From Roseovarius pelagicus (GTDB lineage: Bacteria; Pseudomonadota; Alphaproteobacteria; Rhodobacterales; Rhodobacteraceae), in contig NZ_CP106738.1 of the NCBI RefSeq assembly GCF_025639885.1, positions 1,736,001-1,800,000 of the forward strand: a stretch of DNA of 64,000 bases, in the 5' to 3' direction. Within the stretch, counting starts at the first letter, position 1, and the number at the start of each line of letters is the position of its first letter. Made by a program: the position numbers and the translations under genes. The notes beneath the pieces are model-generated. The model saw only the letters and a program-made list of their open reading frames with translations, made no database searches and was not told the DNA's origin. This document shows, piece by piece, positions 35,420 through 44,383 of this stretch.

Positions 35420-36568
35420 TCAGGCCGCCAATACCTCACTGACGTGGCGCGCGATCTGGCGTTCTTCATCCGCCGGTATGATCCAGACCGGGATCGCAGC
35501 ATCGCAGAGGCTGATCACTGTAGCATGCAACGCATTGGCATCGACGTCCAAGGTGGCGCCCGCCCAATCCAACGCCGCCAAAATACGCTGGCGTATGTCC
35601 GAGCCGTTTTCTCCGATCCCGCCGGTAAAGGCGATGGCATCCACCCCTCCCATGGCAGCCATCATCGACCCCGCCTGCCGTGCGACCCAATAGCAGAAAT
35701 GCGCGACGGCAAAACGGGCCGCTTCGGTGTCCTCCGCGAGCAGCGCACGCATGTCTGACACCCCGCCAGACAGACCCCTTAACCCGCTTTCGTGGTTCAA
35801 CAACCCACTCGTTGCATCAATGCCGTCCTCCTCGACCAGCCGCAGAACCGCATTGGCATCAATCTCGCCCACGCGCGTCCCCATGGTAAGACCACTCACC
35901 GGCGAATACCCCATGGTGCAGGCAACTGACTTTCCCTCGTGAATCGCACAGAGCGAAACCCCGTTGCCCAGATGCAGCGCCAATAACCGGGTTGGCAACG
36001 GCGTGCCGGTCGCATGTCGCACGGACGCAACCAGCCCTGCATAGGACAGCCCGTGAAACCCATAACGCCGTATACCACGCGCGGTGACGTCCGGCGGCAC
36101 CGCGTATTGTACAGCGACAGATGGATTAGTCGCGTGAAACGCTGTATCAAAGCAGGCCACCTGCGGCACTTCTGGGACGAGGGCAGTCAGTCGATCAATG
36201 GCTGCAAGGTTATGCGGATTGTGCAATGGCGCCAGCGCCGAATTTGCCTTGATCCGGTCCCGGACTGCGGGGGTCACACGACACGGTGCCGTCAGGTCGC
36301 TACCGCCATGCACAACACGATGCCCCACCGCAGACAGATCCCCCACCTGCACTGGTAGATTATCGAGGATGACAGACAGTGCTGCCGCATGATCCGGTAG
36401 CCCGATTAACTTGCGGTCTGACCCGACACAGAGCGAGGACGCGCCGCCGATCTCGTCCGCAATCCCCGACAGAACCCGTTCCAAACTCTGATCATAAAGG
36501 GCGAATTTGATCGAGGACGATCCCGCGTTCAAAACGAGGATCATCCCTGAATTCGCAGCAGCCGACAT
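35420..36568 (-). CDS. ackA: Acetate kinase
   Basis: This protein of about 382 residues in the acetokinase family interconverts acetyl phosphate plus ADP and acetate plus ATP. Landmarks are MILVLNAGSSSIKFALYD near the N-terminus, RYGFHGLSYAGL, LHLGNGVSLCAI, and FTGGIGENGSDIR. The start is uncertain: GTG at 36571, ATG at 36568 and ATG at 36544 are in frame, and the last begins with the conserved motif. The gene starts immediately after xsc. Xsc yields acetyl phosphate, which in most described xsc operons goes to phosphotransacetylase (pta). Here acetate kinase takes that place, giving ATP and acetate instead of acetyl-CoA directly. Confidence 0.93.
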   Translation of the reverse strand: MSAAANSGMILVLNAGSSSIKFALYDQSLERVLSGIADEIGGASSLCVGSDRKLIGLPDHAAALSVILDNLPVQVGDLSAVGHRVVHGGSDLTAPCRVTPAVRDRIKANSALAPLHNPHNLAAIDRLTALVPEVPQVACFDTAFHATNPSVAVQYAVPPDVTARGIRRYGFHGLSYAGLVASVRHATGTPLPTRLLALHLGNGVSLCAIHEGKSVACTMGYSPVSGLTMGTRVGEIDANAVLRLVEEDGIDATSGLLNHESGLRGLSGGVSDMRALLAEDTEAARFAVAHFCYWVARQAGSMMAAMGGVDAIAFTGGIGENGSDIRQRILAALDWAGATLDVDANALHATVISLCDAAIPVWIIPADEERQIARHVSEVLAA

Positions 36569-36572
36569 CACA

Positions 36573-38348
36573 TCAGACCTGCTGCGGGCGCATGTCGTCC
36601 TTGCTGATGCCTGCCACCGCCACCGGCGCTTTCATCGCGTCACGGCGGAATGGCTCTCCCAGTTCCTGATTGATCATCGCCTCGATCAGCGTGGTCACGC
36701 CGTTTTCCATCTGGTCTTTGATCGCCTGTGCGAGGGCATCGGTCAGTTCGTCCTGAGTACGCGCGACCACACCTTTTAGCCCGCAAGCCGTTGCGATCCC
36801 GGCATAGCTGACCTGTTCGTCCAGCTCGGTCCCGACAAAATTATCGTCATACCACAGGGTAGAGTTGCGCTTCTCCGCACCCCACTGATAGTTGCGGAAT
36901 ACGATCTGGGTAATCGCGGGCCATTCCTCGCGACCAATGGCGGTGAGTTCCGTCACCGCGATGCCGAACGCGCCGTCACCCGAGAAACCGACGACCGGCA
37001 CATCCGGGCAGCCTATCTTGGCACCGACAACCGATGGCAGGCCATAGCCACAGGGTCCAAAGAGACCGGGTGCCAGATATTTGCGCCCCGCCTCAAAGCT
37101 GGGATAGGCATTGCCGATGGCACAGTTATTGCCGATGTCCGAACTGATGATCGCTTCCTTGGGCAACGCGGACTGAATCGCGCGCCATGCCTTGCGCGGG
37201 CTCAGCCAGTCAGGCTTGGCACCGCGCGCGCGCTCGTTCCATGTGGTGCCCGGATCGTCCTGCTCGTGATCCATCGAGGTCAGTTCCTGCGCCCATGCCG
37301 ATTTGGTCTTGGCGATGAGTGCTTTGCGCTCTTCACGGCCTGCGTCACCCGCATCATCCGTCAGTTTGGCCATGATCGAAGTGGCCACCTTCTTGGCGTC
37401 GCCGATGATGCCCACGCTGACCTTCTTGGTCAGCCCGATGCGATCGGGGTTAATATCGACCTGAATGATCTTGGCGTCCTTGGGCCAGTAGTCGATTCCA
37501 TATCCTGGCAGAGTCGAAAACGGGTTCAGCCGTGTGCCCAGCGCCAGAACCACATCCGCCTTGCTGATCAACTCCATACCCGCCTTGGACCCGTTATAGC
37601 CCAGCGGCCCGGCAAACAGGGGATGCGAGCCGGGAAAGGCATCATTGTGCTGGTAGCCGACACAGACTGGCGCATCCAAACGCTCGGCCAGTGCTATTGA
37701 CGTGTCGATGGCCCCACCCAGAACCACACCAGCCCCGTTCAGAATGACCGGGAACTTGGCGTTCGACAGCATTTCAGCCGCCTCGTTCAGTGCCGTCTCA
37801 CCTCCACCGGGGCGCTCGAATTCGACAATCTGCGGCAGGTCGATGTCGATCACCTGCGTCCAGAAATCGCGCGGCATGTTGATCTGCGCGGGCGCACTGG
37901 CGCGCTTGGCGTTCAGGATCACCCGGTTCAGCACTTCGGCCACACGGGATGCATCGCGCACCTCTTCCTGATAGGCAACGCAATCCGCGAACATGTTCAT
38001 CTGTTCGATTTCCTGAAATCCACCCTGTCCCAGCGTCTTGTTTGCGGCCTGTGGCGTGACCAGCAAGAGCGGAGAATGGTTCCAGTATGCCGTTTTTACT
38101 GCGGTCACGAAGTTGGCAATGCCCGGCCCGTTCTGCGCGATCATCATCGACATTTTTCCAGTCGCCCGAGTGTACCCGTCGGCCATCATCCCGCCCGAGC
38201 CCTCGTGCGCGCAGTCCCAGAACGTGATGCCCGCATCTGGGAAAATATCCGAAATCGGCATAAAAGCAGAGCCGATGATGCCAAACGCATGTTCGATCCC
38301 GTGCATTTGTAGTGTTTTGACAAAAGCTTCTTCGGTGGTCATTTTCAT
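36573..38348 (-). CDS. xsc: Sulfoacetaldehyde acetyltransferase
   Basis: This 591-residue thiamine-diphosphate enzyme converts sulfoacetaldehyde and phosphate to acetyl phosphate and sulfite, the desulfonation step for taurine, isethionate and related sulfonates. Landmarks include MTTEEAFVKTLQMHGIEHAF, EGSGGMMADGYTRATGK, and the ThDP/Mg motif starting GDGAFGIAV and ending near FRNYQWG. I chose the ATG at 38348, which has GAGGAC seven bases upstream; 13 extra residues from 38387 are not needed. Upstream lie two CTGG-type direct repeats, probably bound by the TauR-like regulator encoded next door. No taurine transaminase or dehydrogenase gene is in the window. Confidence 0.96.
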   Translation of the reverse strand: MKMTTEEAFVKTLQMHGIEHAFGIIGSAFMPISDIFPDAGITFWDCAHEGSGGMMADGYTRATGKMSMMIAQNGPGIANFVTAVKTAYWNHSPLLLVTPQAANKTLGQGGFQEIEQMNMFADCVAYQEEVRDASRVAEVLNRVILNAKRASAPAQINMPRDFWTQVIDIDLPQIVEFERPGGGETALNEAAEMLSNAKFPVILNGAGVVLGGAIDTSIALAERLDAPVCVGYQHNDAFPGSHPLFAGPLGYNGSKAGMELISKADVVLALGTRLNPFSTLPGYGIDYWPKDAKIIQVDINPDRIGLTKKVSVGIIGDAKKVATSIMAKLTDDAGDAGREERKALIAKTKSAWAQELTSMDHEQDDPGTTWNERARGAKPDWLSPRKAWRAIQSALPKEAIISSDIGNNCAIGNAYPSFEAGRKYLAPGLFGPCGYGLPSVVGAKIGCPDVPVVGFSGDGAFGIAVTELTAIGREEWPAITQIVFRNYQWGAEKRNSTLWYDDNFVGTELDEQVSYAGIATACGLKGVVARTQDELTDALAQAIKDQMENGVTTLIEAMINQELGEPFRRDAMKAPVAVAGISKDDMRPQQV

Positions 38349-38406
38349 CGGGCTGTCCTCGGGCTGGAGCGCGTCGCGCGTATTCATCAGAATTCTGGCT
38401 GCAAAC

Positions 38407-38438
38407 TACTGCCAGATCAGCCCCCATTCTAGGGCCAG
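38407..38438 (-). promoter_or_regulatory. Paired TauR-type direct repeats upstream of xsc
   Basis: On the minus strand two direct repeats, CTGGCCCTA (38438–38430) and CTGGCAGTA (38415–38407), lie 23 bases apart, 60–90 bases before the xsc start. They resemble CTGGACTTA-type repeats known for TauR of Rhodobacter capsulatus, and a similar pair stands before tauR itself. Confidence 0.5.
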
Positions 38439-38503
38439 TTGCATATGTCGGGTATATCCAAGCTGCTTATTTTTGAGCGATTCAGTCTCACTTTTGGATC
38501 CTA

Positions 38504-39967
38504 TCAAGCCCGCCCGGCCAATTCTCTGGCAATCAGTTCTACACCGACCGTGATGCGATCCGCAGGAATCGATGAATAGGCCAATCGGTAAAAGTTGCGC
38601 GCCGGATCATCACCGTGAAAGAACGGCGCGCCCGGCTCAATCAGGACGCCGTGGGACCGCAACCTGTCGTTCACCTCGGTCATATCGACGCCACCCGGTG
38701 CCCTCATCCAGATCGACGACCCGCCAAAGACGCCACGCCCGGCAATACTCAGACCGTGCTGTGCCAGTGCACGCTCCATCACCTCGCGACGGCCAGCGTA
38801 GACTTGGCTCATCTTGCGGATCAGGCTATCATAATGTCCGAGGCTCAGAAAATAGGCCGCCGTGCGCTGCATATGCCCCGGCGGATGGCGCAGTACGCTG
38901 GCCCGCAGCGCCCGCGCCTCTCGGATAAAGGGCCGAGGGCCGACCAGATAACCCAGCCGCAACCCGGGAAAGATCGACTTGGAGAAGCTTCCGACATAGA
39001 TCACCCGCCCATCCCGGTCGAGCGACTTCAGCGATGGGGAAGGCGACGCGAGAAACGCCATTTCGAACTCGTAGTCGTCCTCGACGATCAGAGCATCCAT
39101 ATCTCGCGCCTTTTTCAGCAGCGCCTTGCGCCGGGTCATCGGCATGGTCGCATTGGTCGGGCACTGGTGACTCGGCGTGGTAAAGATCACGTCGGCCTGT
39201 TCGGGCAGCGCACTCGGCGGCAACCCGTCCTGATCCACCGGCACCGCCGTCAGATGGCACCGCGACTGGGTCAGGATATCGCGCAGCGCATGATAACATG
39301 GGTCTTCGACCACGGCGGTCCGCCGCTGCGTCAACAATACCTGCGCTGTCAGCCACAGGGCGTTCTGCGCGCCCATGGTGATCAGAATCTCGTCTGGTTC
39401 TGCCAGAATCCCCCGACGAGGTAGTGTGTGGCGCGCAACGAACTCGATCAGTTTTGGATCGTCCTGATCATAGTAATCCGTGGTCAACGCCAGAAAATCC
39501 TTCTGTCCCAGCGCCCGCAAGGCGCAATGCCGCCAATTGGCGTGATCGAACAGCTTGGGATCGGCCTGCCCGTAAATAAATGGATAGCGATAGCTCGACC
39601 AGTCCTGCGGTTTTACTGGTGTCGCCCCACCGGTAAAGCGTCGGCCTAACGCACGCCCCCAATCAATACGATCCTGCCGCGGGTGACGCGGCACAAAGCG
39701 CGGCGGTTCTGGTGCGTTGTCGGATACAAAAAACCCGGACCGGTCCCGCGCGGTCAGATAGTCATTCGCCTGCAACTCGGTATAGGCCAGCGTCACAGTG
39801 ATCCGGCTCACGCCCAGATGCGCGGCCAGCCTGCGCGATGACGGCAGCTTTTCACCCTTGGTAAACCGACCAGACAGAATGCCTTCGGCAATCATCTGCT
39901 GGATCTGCGCCTGCAACGTGCCCTGCGCATCCGAATTCAGGAAAAATGTCTCGACCGAGATTGTCAT
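38504..39967 (-). CDS. tauR: MocR-family transcriptional regulator, TauR-like
   Basis: This 487-residue fusion has an N-terminal GntR-type winged helix-turn-helix (about residues 12–80, with GRFTKGEKLPSSRRLAAHLG) and a fold-type I aminotransferase-like domain. In that domain VIYVGSFSKSIFPGLRLGY carries the PLP-binding Lys. MocR proteins of the TauR group activate taurine utilisation genes with PLP as cofactor. The gene is directly upstream of xsc on the same strand, with a 155-base gap containing paired CTGG repeats. It has similar repeats before its own start, which suggests autoregulation. A different MocR effector such as GABA is possible; the context favours taurine. Confidence 0.87.
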   Translation of the reverse strand: MTISVETFFLNSDAQGTLQAQIQQMIAEGILSGRFTKGEKLPSSRRLAAHLGVSRITVTLAYTELQANDYLTARDRSGFFVSDNAPEPPRFVPRHPRQDRIDWGRALGRRFTGGATPVKPQDWSSYRYPFIYGQADPKLFDHANWRHCALRALGQKDFLALTTDYYDQDDPKLIEFVARHTLPRRGILAEPDEILITMGAQNALWLTAQVLLTQRRTAVVEDPCYHALRDILTQSRCHLTAVPVDQDGLPPSALPEQADVIFTTPSHQCPTNATMPMTRRKALLKKARDMDALIVEDDYEFEMAFLASPSPSLKSLDRDGRVIYVGSFSKSIFPGLRLGYLVGPRPFIREARALRASVLRHPPGHMQRTAAYFLSLGHYDSLIRKMSQVYAGRREVMERALAQHGLSIAGRGVFGGSSIWMRAPGGVDMTEVNDRLRSHGVLIEPGAPFFHGDDPARNFYRLAYSSIPADRITVGVELIARELAGRA

Positions 39968-39981
39968 GACACGACGTTAGA

Positions 39982-40012
39982 CTGGACTTATCCAGCACGC
40001 AATCTGGCCTGA
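39982..40012 (+). promoter_or_regulatory. Paired CTGG direct repeats upstream of tauR
   Basis: CTGGACTTA (39982–39990) and CTGGCCTGA (40004–40012) are direct repeats 22 bases apart, beginning 15 bases upstream of the tauR start. The first is an exact match to the core I recall for the R. capsulatus TauR site. Their orientation relative to the gene is opposite to that at xsc, which fits repression or autoregulation. Confidence 0.55.
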
Positions 40013-40044
40013 ACAGGACAATGCGAATTCTGCGGCTGATCTGC

Positions 40045-40626
40045 CTAACCCCAGCCGTCAGTGTAATCGTCCACCAACGGATCAACCTTATTCCGCCGGA
40101 ACCGTTTCCAGCGCACACGGATACCCCAGCAAAACGCAGCAAACACGGTCAGGATAAATATGTTCAGCCAAGGGATAATCCGCACATCTGGGCTATCTAC
40201 TGCGCGGACGCTGATCGCGTTGGGAAAGATCGACATGAATTCGTTGCGCCAGCCGTAGTGCTTGATCACGACCCATTGCGCATTCGCAGCGTTCTTTTTG
40301 GAAATCAGGTCTGCTGCTTCGGCTTGCAGGTTGCTGGTGTCGAATTTGAAATAGGGTGGCCACCCCCAACCGGTATCTTCGTTGCGATAGATCATTGGCT
40401 TATCGTTGGTCCGGAACGCCTGAATGAAAAAGACATCGCGGTTGATCGTATCGGTGGCACTGCCCACATCCGGACTGGACCAAAATATCGAATTCTCGCC
40501 AAAATCCACGCGTTTTTCATAGGTGTCCGTGATCCGGGCAATGTCATGCTGTGGCAGCGTATAATGGAAAAATGCCGCTATCAGCACCCAAAACGTGCCC
40601 CAGAACACCAACTTCACATAGACCAT
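40045..40626 (-). CDS. DUF1523 family membrane protein
   Basis: This 193-residue protein has one N-terminal hydrophobic segment (about residues 5–22), a periplasmic domain with RVDFGENSIFWSSPD and VFFIQAFRTNDKPMIYRNED, and a second hydrophobic segment near residues 151–168. A basic cytoplasmic tail follows. The pattern FRTNDKPMIYRNEDTGWGWP is the DUF1523 fingerprint, a family of unknown function found in alphaproteobacteria. It starts 10 bases after the small membrane protein gene, with which it probably forms an operon. Confidence 0.85.
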   Translation of the reverse strand: MVYVKLVFWGTFWVLIAAFFHYTLPQHDIARITDTYEKRVDFGENSIFWSSPDVGSATDTINRDVFFIQAFRTNDKPMIYRNEDTGWGWPPYFKFDTSNLQAEAADLISKKNAANAQWVVIKHYGWRNEFMSIFPNAISVRAVDSPDVRIIPWLNIFILTVFAAFCWGIRVRWKRFRRNKVDPLVDDYTDGWG

Positions 40627-40636
40627 CGCGGCCCCC

Positions 40637-40903
40637 TTAATTGAAATTCGTCAGGTAGATGATTGTACTCATCACCGTGATCGGCACGATATAGACCAGC
40701 AGGATCAGTTTGCGCCGAACCGATCCGTCATACTCCTTTAGCCCGGCATCCACAAACACGTCGCGCTCTCCGGGCTGGCCCTCTTCTTCCCACTGCTTGC
40801 GCAGCTTGCCCGTCCGCACGGACCGCGAATAGAACGACAACGCGACATAAATCACGCTCAGAAAAAGAAAGCCAAAGACCATCAATCTCAGCAATGCCAA
40901 CAT
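40637..40903 (-). CDS. Small two-pass membrane protein upstream of DUF1523
   Basis: This 88-residue protein starts at ATG 40903, with hydrophobic segments at about residues 2–22 (LALLRLMVFGFLFLSVIYVA) and 66–85 (LILLVYIVPITVMSTIIYLT). The charged loop between them contains GQPGERDVFVDAGLKEYD. The topology is a two-pass inner-membrane hairpin. I recognise it as a conserved roseobacter-type hypothetical protein found next to DUF1523 genes; function unknown. The 10-base spacing to the DUF1523 gene suggests the two act together. Confidence 0.75.
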   Translation of the reverse strand: MLALLRLMVFGFLFLSVIYVALSFYSRSVRTGKLRKQWEEEGQPGERDVFVDAGLKEYDGSVRRKLILLVYIVPITVMSTIIYLTNFN

Positions 40904-41098
40904 GTCTGCGCTTCCCCCGGTATTTCGCACCCCTGCCTTTTCTGTCTACTGCTTGGCGCGCATTTGTCCACTCTTGGTACGCGCTCACCCTGTCTAGATG
41001 GGCGCATACAGGCCAAAAATCCAGTCATCTGCGGATTCTCATCGCAAGGCAGAGTTTCGGTGTTACGCTCATCCCATGACAACAGAGGAGACCCGAAA

Positions 41099-41914
41099 AT
41101 GTGTAATGCCTGTGTGATGAACGCGGTCAAGGACCGCATGCTGTCCCGTCGCAACTTCTTCCAACTGTCCGCCGCTGCCGGGGCCGGCGTCGCGCTGGCC
41201 AGTGCCTCTGCACCGCCCGCGCTGGCCGCCGGGCACAGCAGTGTAGAGGACATGACCCATACACTCAGCGCCGAATTCCCGACCTTTTTCGGCGAGCCGG
41301 GGTTTGCCGCCGATCAGGCGTTCAACTTCGCCGAACATGGGTTCAACCTATTCAACCTGTCGATCAACGAACACACCGGCACGCATATTGACGCGCCGAT
41401 GCATTTCTCGGCCGATGGTGCGTCTGTGGATGAGATCCCGGTCAGCAGTCTCGTTGCCCCGCTCTGCGTAGTCGACATCGCCGCCCGCGCCGCAGACGAC
41501 GCGGATACCCAAGTCACGCCGGATGATCTGCGCGCATGGATAGAGGCAAACGGCGACATCCCCGATGGCGCATGTGTTGCGCTCCACTCGGGCTGGGGGC
41601 CAAAGGTCGGCGGCGATGGTTTTCGCAATTTCGACGGCGAAGCGATGCATTTTCCCGGCTTTCACGTCGAGGCCGCACAGATGCTGTTGGAGGAGACCGG
41701 CGCAGGATCCATTGCCGTCGACACGCTCTCACTGGATCATGGAATCTCGGCCGATTTCGCGACTCATTACGCGTGGCTTTCCTCGGGACGTTTTGGGATC
41801 GAATGCCTTGCCAATCTGGACAAGATGCCTGCCAGCGGGGCAACGCTGGTTATCGGCGCGCCCAAACACAAGGGCGGATCGGGCGGGCCCGCGCGAATAT
41901 TTGCAATGGTTTGA
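41099..41914 (+). CDS. Tat-exported cyclase/kynurenine-formamidase-like hydrolase
   Basis: This 271-residue protein has a Tat signal (SRRNFFQLSAAAGAGVALA, RR at residues 17–18). The metal-binding cyclase motif EHTGTHIDAPMHF (the HxGTHxDxPxHF pattern of PF04199) and a downstream DTLSLDHG follow. The family includes kynurenine formamidase KynB, isatin hydrolase and polyketide-type cyclases, all with a divalent-metal site. Export by Tat implies folding in the cytoplasm before translocation. The start has GAGGAG upstream. The N-terminus MCNACVMNAV carries a CxxC pair ahead of the twin arginines, unusual for a Tat leader. The substrate is unknown. Confidence 0.85.
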   Translation: MCNACVMNAVKDRMLSRRNFFQLSAAAGAGVALASASAPPALAAGHSSVEDMTHTLSAEFPTFFGEPGFAADQAFNFAEHGFNLFNLSINEHTGTHIDAPMHFSADGASVDEIPVSSLVAPLCVVDIAARAADDADTQVTPDDLRAWIEANGDIPDGACVALHSGWGPKVGGDGFRNFDGEAMHFPGFHVEAAQMLLEETGAGSIAVDTLSLDHGISADFATHYAWLSSGRFGIECLANLDKMPASGATLVIGAPKHKGGSGGPARIFAMV

Positions 41915-41943
41915 GCAGCGCAAACCGCAAGTGAAGGATTTGA

Positions 41944-41974
41944 AAAGGGCGGCCCGGTATCCGGACCGCCCTTT
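41944..41974. terminator. Bidirectional terminator between cyclase and creatinase genes
   Basis: AAAGGGCGG (41944–41952) pairs with CCGCCCTTT (41966–41974), with an inner CCGG-tat-CCGG extension interrupted by one mismatch. The two genes converge here, so the hairpin can stop transcription from both sides. Confidence 0.8.
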
Positions 41975-41998
41975 AGGTTTTAGGTTTGGATAGTACGG

Positions 41999-43207
41999 CT
42001 ATCCAACAACGTTGAAATCGGGCCCGTATGGATAGCCCGTGATGTTCTCGTTGCCGTCCTCGGTGATCACCAGAACGTCATGTTCACGGTAGCCACCTGC
42101 ACCCGGCTGACCCTCTGGCAGAGTCAGCATCGGCTCCATCGAGATGACCATTCCCGGCTCCAGTACCGTGTCGATATCCTCGCGCAGTTCCAGACCGGCC
42201 TCGCGTCCATAGTAATGGCTGAGGATACCGAACGAATGACCATAGCCAAATGTACGGTATTGCAGCAACTGGCGCTCTTCGAAGAAGTCGTTGATCTTAT
42301 GCGTGACTTCCGCACAGCTGACGCCGGGCTTCAGCAGGCTCATGCCGTATTCATGGGCGGCCACGTTGGCCTCCCAGATTTTTCGGCTGGCTGCGTCCAC
42401 TTCGCCGACAAACATTGTGCGTTCCAGCGCAACGTAATAGGCCGAGATCATCGGGAACGTGTTGAGGCTCAGGATATCGCCATATTCCAGCTTGCGGGCC
42501 GTGACGGGATTGTGCGCGCCGTCGGTGTTGACACCGGACTGGAACCAGACCCACGTATCGCGATATTCTGCATCGGGGAAAACGCGGGCAATCTCCAGTT
42601 CCATCGCATCACGGCCGACAATGGCCACGTCGATCTCTCGCGCGCCGATTTTCACCGCATCCTTGATCGCATAACCCCCAACATCCGCGATGGCAGTACA
42701 TTTGCGGATCAATGCAATTTCGGCAGGTGACTTATGCATACGCTGGCGCATGGTCGCGTCGGCCAGATCGATCGCCTTCGACGGCTTCAGAAACGCATTC
42801 ATCTTGCTTTGCTGCACCAGCGTCAGGTGATCGCCTTCATAACCGACCACTTTGCCTTCGCCCGAAACAGAGCAGATCGCGCGCCAGTAATTGTCACGCT
42901 GCCAGTCAGTATAGGTGATGTTGTCGCAGAACGACCGCCGCCAAGGTTGACCCGCGTCAATGCCTGCCGAAATCGTCACGCATTCGGATGCGGTAACAAC
43001 CAACCCGTAAGGACGACCAAACGAACAGTAGAGGAAACCACTATAGTAGGCGATGTTGTGCATCGACGTGAACACGGCAGCATCGACACCCTGTGCTGCC
43101 ATGATTTTGCGCAGGCCCGCCACCCGCGCCTCGTATTCCGAGACTTCAAAGGCCAGCGGAGCCTTCTCACCATTGTGCAAACGGTACATTTCAGGACGTG
43201 CAGTCAT
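41999..43207 (-). CDS. Creatinase
   Basis: Creatinase (creatine amidinohydrolase) hydrolyses creatine to sarcosine and urea. The 402-residue protein has the pita-bread M24 fold but lacks metal-dependent peptidase function in this subgroup. NTDGAHNPVTARK places the catalytic His at residue 232, as in the Pseudomonas enzyme. Long stretches such as FLYCSFGRPY, YTDWQRDNYW, LQYRTFGYGHSFG and LSHYYGREAGLELRED match the creatinase type closely. The start at 43207 gives the standard length. No creatininase, sarcosine oxidase or urease gene is in the window. It is divergent from a P1 peptidase gene. Confidence 0.93.
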   Translation of the reverse strand: MTARPEMYRLHNGEKAPLAFEVSEYEARVAGLRKIMAAQGVDAAVFTSMHNIAYYSGFLYCSFGRPYGLVVTASECVTISAGIDAGQPWRRSFCDNITYTDWQRDNYWRAICSVSGEGKVVGYEGDHLTLVQQSKMNAFLKPSKAIDLADATMRQRMHKSPAEIALIRKCTAIADVGGYAIKDAVKIGAREIDVAIVGRDAMELEIARVFPDAEYRDTWVWFQSGVNTDGAHNPVTARKLEYGDILSLNTFPMISAYYVALERTMFVGEVDAASRKIWEANVAAHEYGMSLLKPGVSCAEVTHKINDFFEERQLLQYRTFGYGHSFGILSHYYGREAGLELREDIDTVLEPGMVISMEPMLTLPEGQPGAGGYREHDVLVITEDGNENITGYPYGPDFNVVG

Positions 43208-43372
43208 TTCGACCCTCCTAATCAAAGAAAGGTCCCGGCGTTCAGGACTGTGGGATATAAGGGATCTTGGCCCGACAGGGCGGGCGACGCCATCGCCCCG
43301 ATCCTGTCCTTCTCCTTGCCGATTTCGCACGTTCTGGCAAGATAAATCTGACAATTTCAAAGGATACTGCAC

Positions 43373-44368
43373 ATGACGGCACACCCCGGCCCACTGAACC
43401 TGATCACCGATGTCATCGGTTTGCGTGTCGGTAACGCGCAGGATGACACGCTGAAATCCGGAGCGACCGTACTGGTCGCTGATGCGCCGTTTACGGCCGG
43501 TGTGCATGTCATGGGCGGCGCCCCCGGCACCCGTGAAACCGATCTGCTCGGCCCTGACAAGACGGTTGAGCAGGTCGATGCGCTGACACTGTCTGGCGGG
43601 TCGGCCTTCGGCCTCGACGCGGCCTCTGGCGCGGCAGATGCATTGCGCCGCATGGGACGCGGTTTTGCCGTGGGCGGCGTGCGCGTTCCCATTGTGCCCG
43701 GTGCGATCCTCTTTGATTTGCTCAACGGTGGCGACAAGACGTGGACCGAAAATCCGTACAAGGCCCTCGGTGCCGCTGCCTTGCAGGATGCTGAACCGCA
43801 GTTTGCTCTCGGCACTTGTGGCGCTGGTACAGGCGCAACAACCGCCACCCTAAAGGGTGGGCTTGGCTCTGCCTCACTGGTCTTGCCCGGCGGCCACACG
43901 GTCGGTGCACTTGTGGCGGTGAATGCGTTGGGGTCTGCCACCGTCGGGGACGGGCATGCCTTTTGGGCAGCGCCGTTCGAGATTGATGCAGAATTCGGCG
44001 GGCACGGCGTTCCGACGGCCTATACCGGTGTCCAGATCCCGGTAACCAAACTCGGCCAACACGCGAATACTACGATCGGGATCGTGGCCACCGACGCCGC
44101 CCTTAGTCAAGCACAATGCACGCGCATGGCGACGGCAGCACATGACGGTTTCGCCCGTGCGTTGGTGCCGTCACACACACCGATGGATGGCGATCTGATC
44201 TTTGCGGCCAGTACCGGCACACGCCCGATGGCCGACCCGCTTTTCGATACTCTGATGCTGGGCCACGCCGCCGCGACCTGTATGGCACGCGCCATCGCGC
44301 GGGCGGTCTATCTGGCAACGTCCGCGCAGGGCGATACCCTACCGACATGGCAGCAAAAGTTCGGTTGA
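43373..44368 (+). CDS. P1 (DmpA/BapA-type) peptidase
   Basis: This 331-residue member of the self-processing N-terminal-nucleophile aminopeptidases (L-aminopeptidase/D-Ala-esterase DmpA, beta-aminopeptidase BapA) has GLRVGNAQDD near the N-terminus and LSGGSAFGLDAASGAADAL. VAVNALGSATVGDG contains the Gly-Ser bond where the precursor is thought to cleave, freeing the Ser nucleophile. It has no signal peptide. Substrates of the family are small peptides, amides or beta-peptides. It is divergent from creatinase with 165 bases between, which may mean shared control; that is an inference. Confidence 0.88.
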   Translation: MTAHPGPLNLITDVIGLRVGNAQDDTLKSGATVLVADAPFTAGVHVMGGAPGTRETDLLGPDKTVEQVDALTLSGGSAFGLDAASGAADALRRMGRGFAVGGVRVPIVPGAILFDLLNGGDKTWTENPYKALGAAALQDAEPQFALGTCGAGTGATTATLKGGLGSASLVLPGGHTVGALVAVNALGSATVGDGHAFWAAPFEIDAEFGGHGVPTAYTGVQIPVTKLGQHANTTIGIVATDAALSQAQCTRMATAAHDGFARALVPSHTPMDGDLIFAASTGTRPMADPLFDTLMLGHAAATCMARAIARAVYLATSAQGDTLPTWQQKFG

Positions 44369-44383
44369 CGGCGTGCGTCGGCG

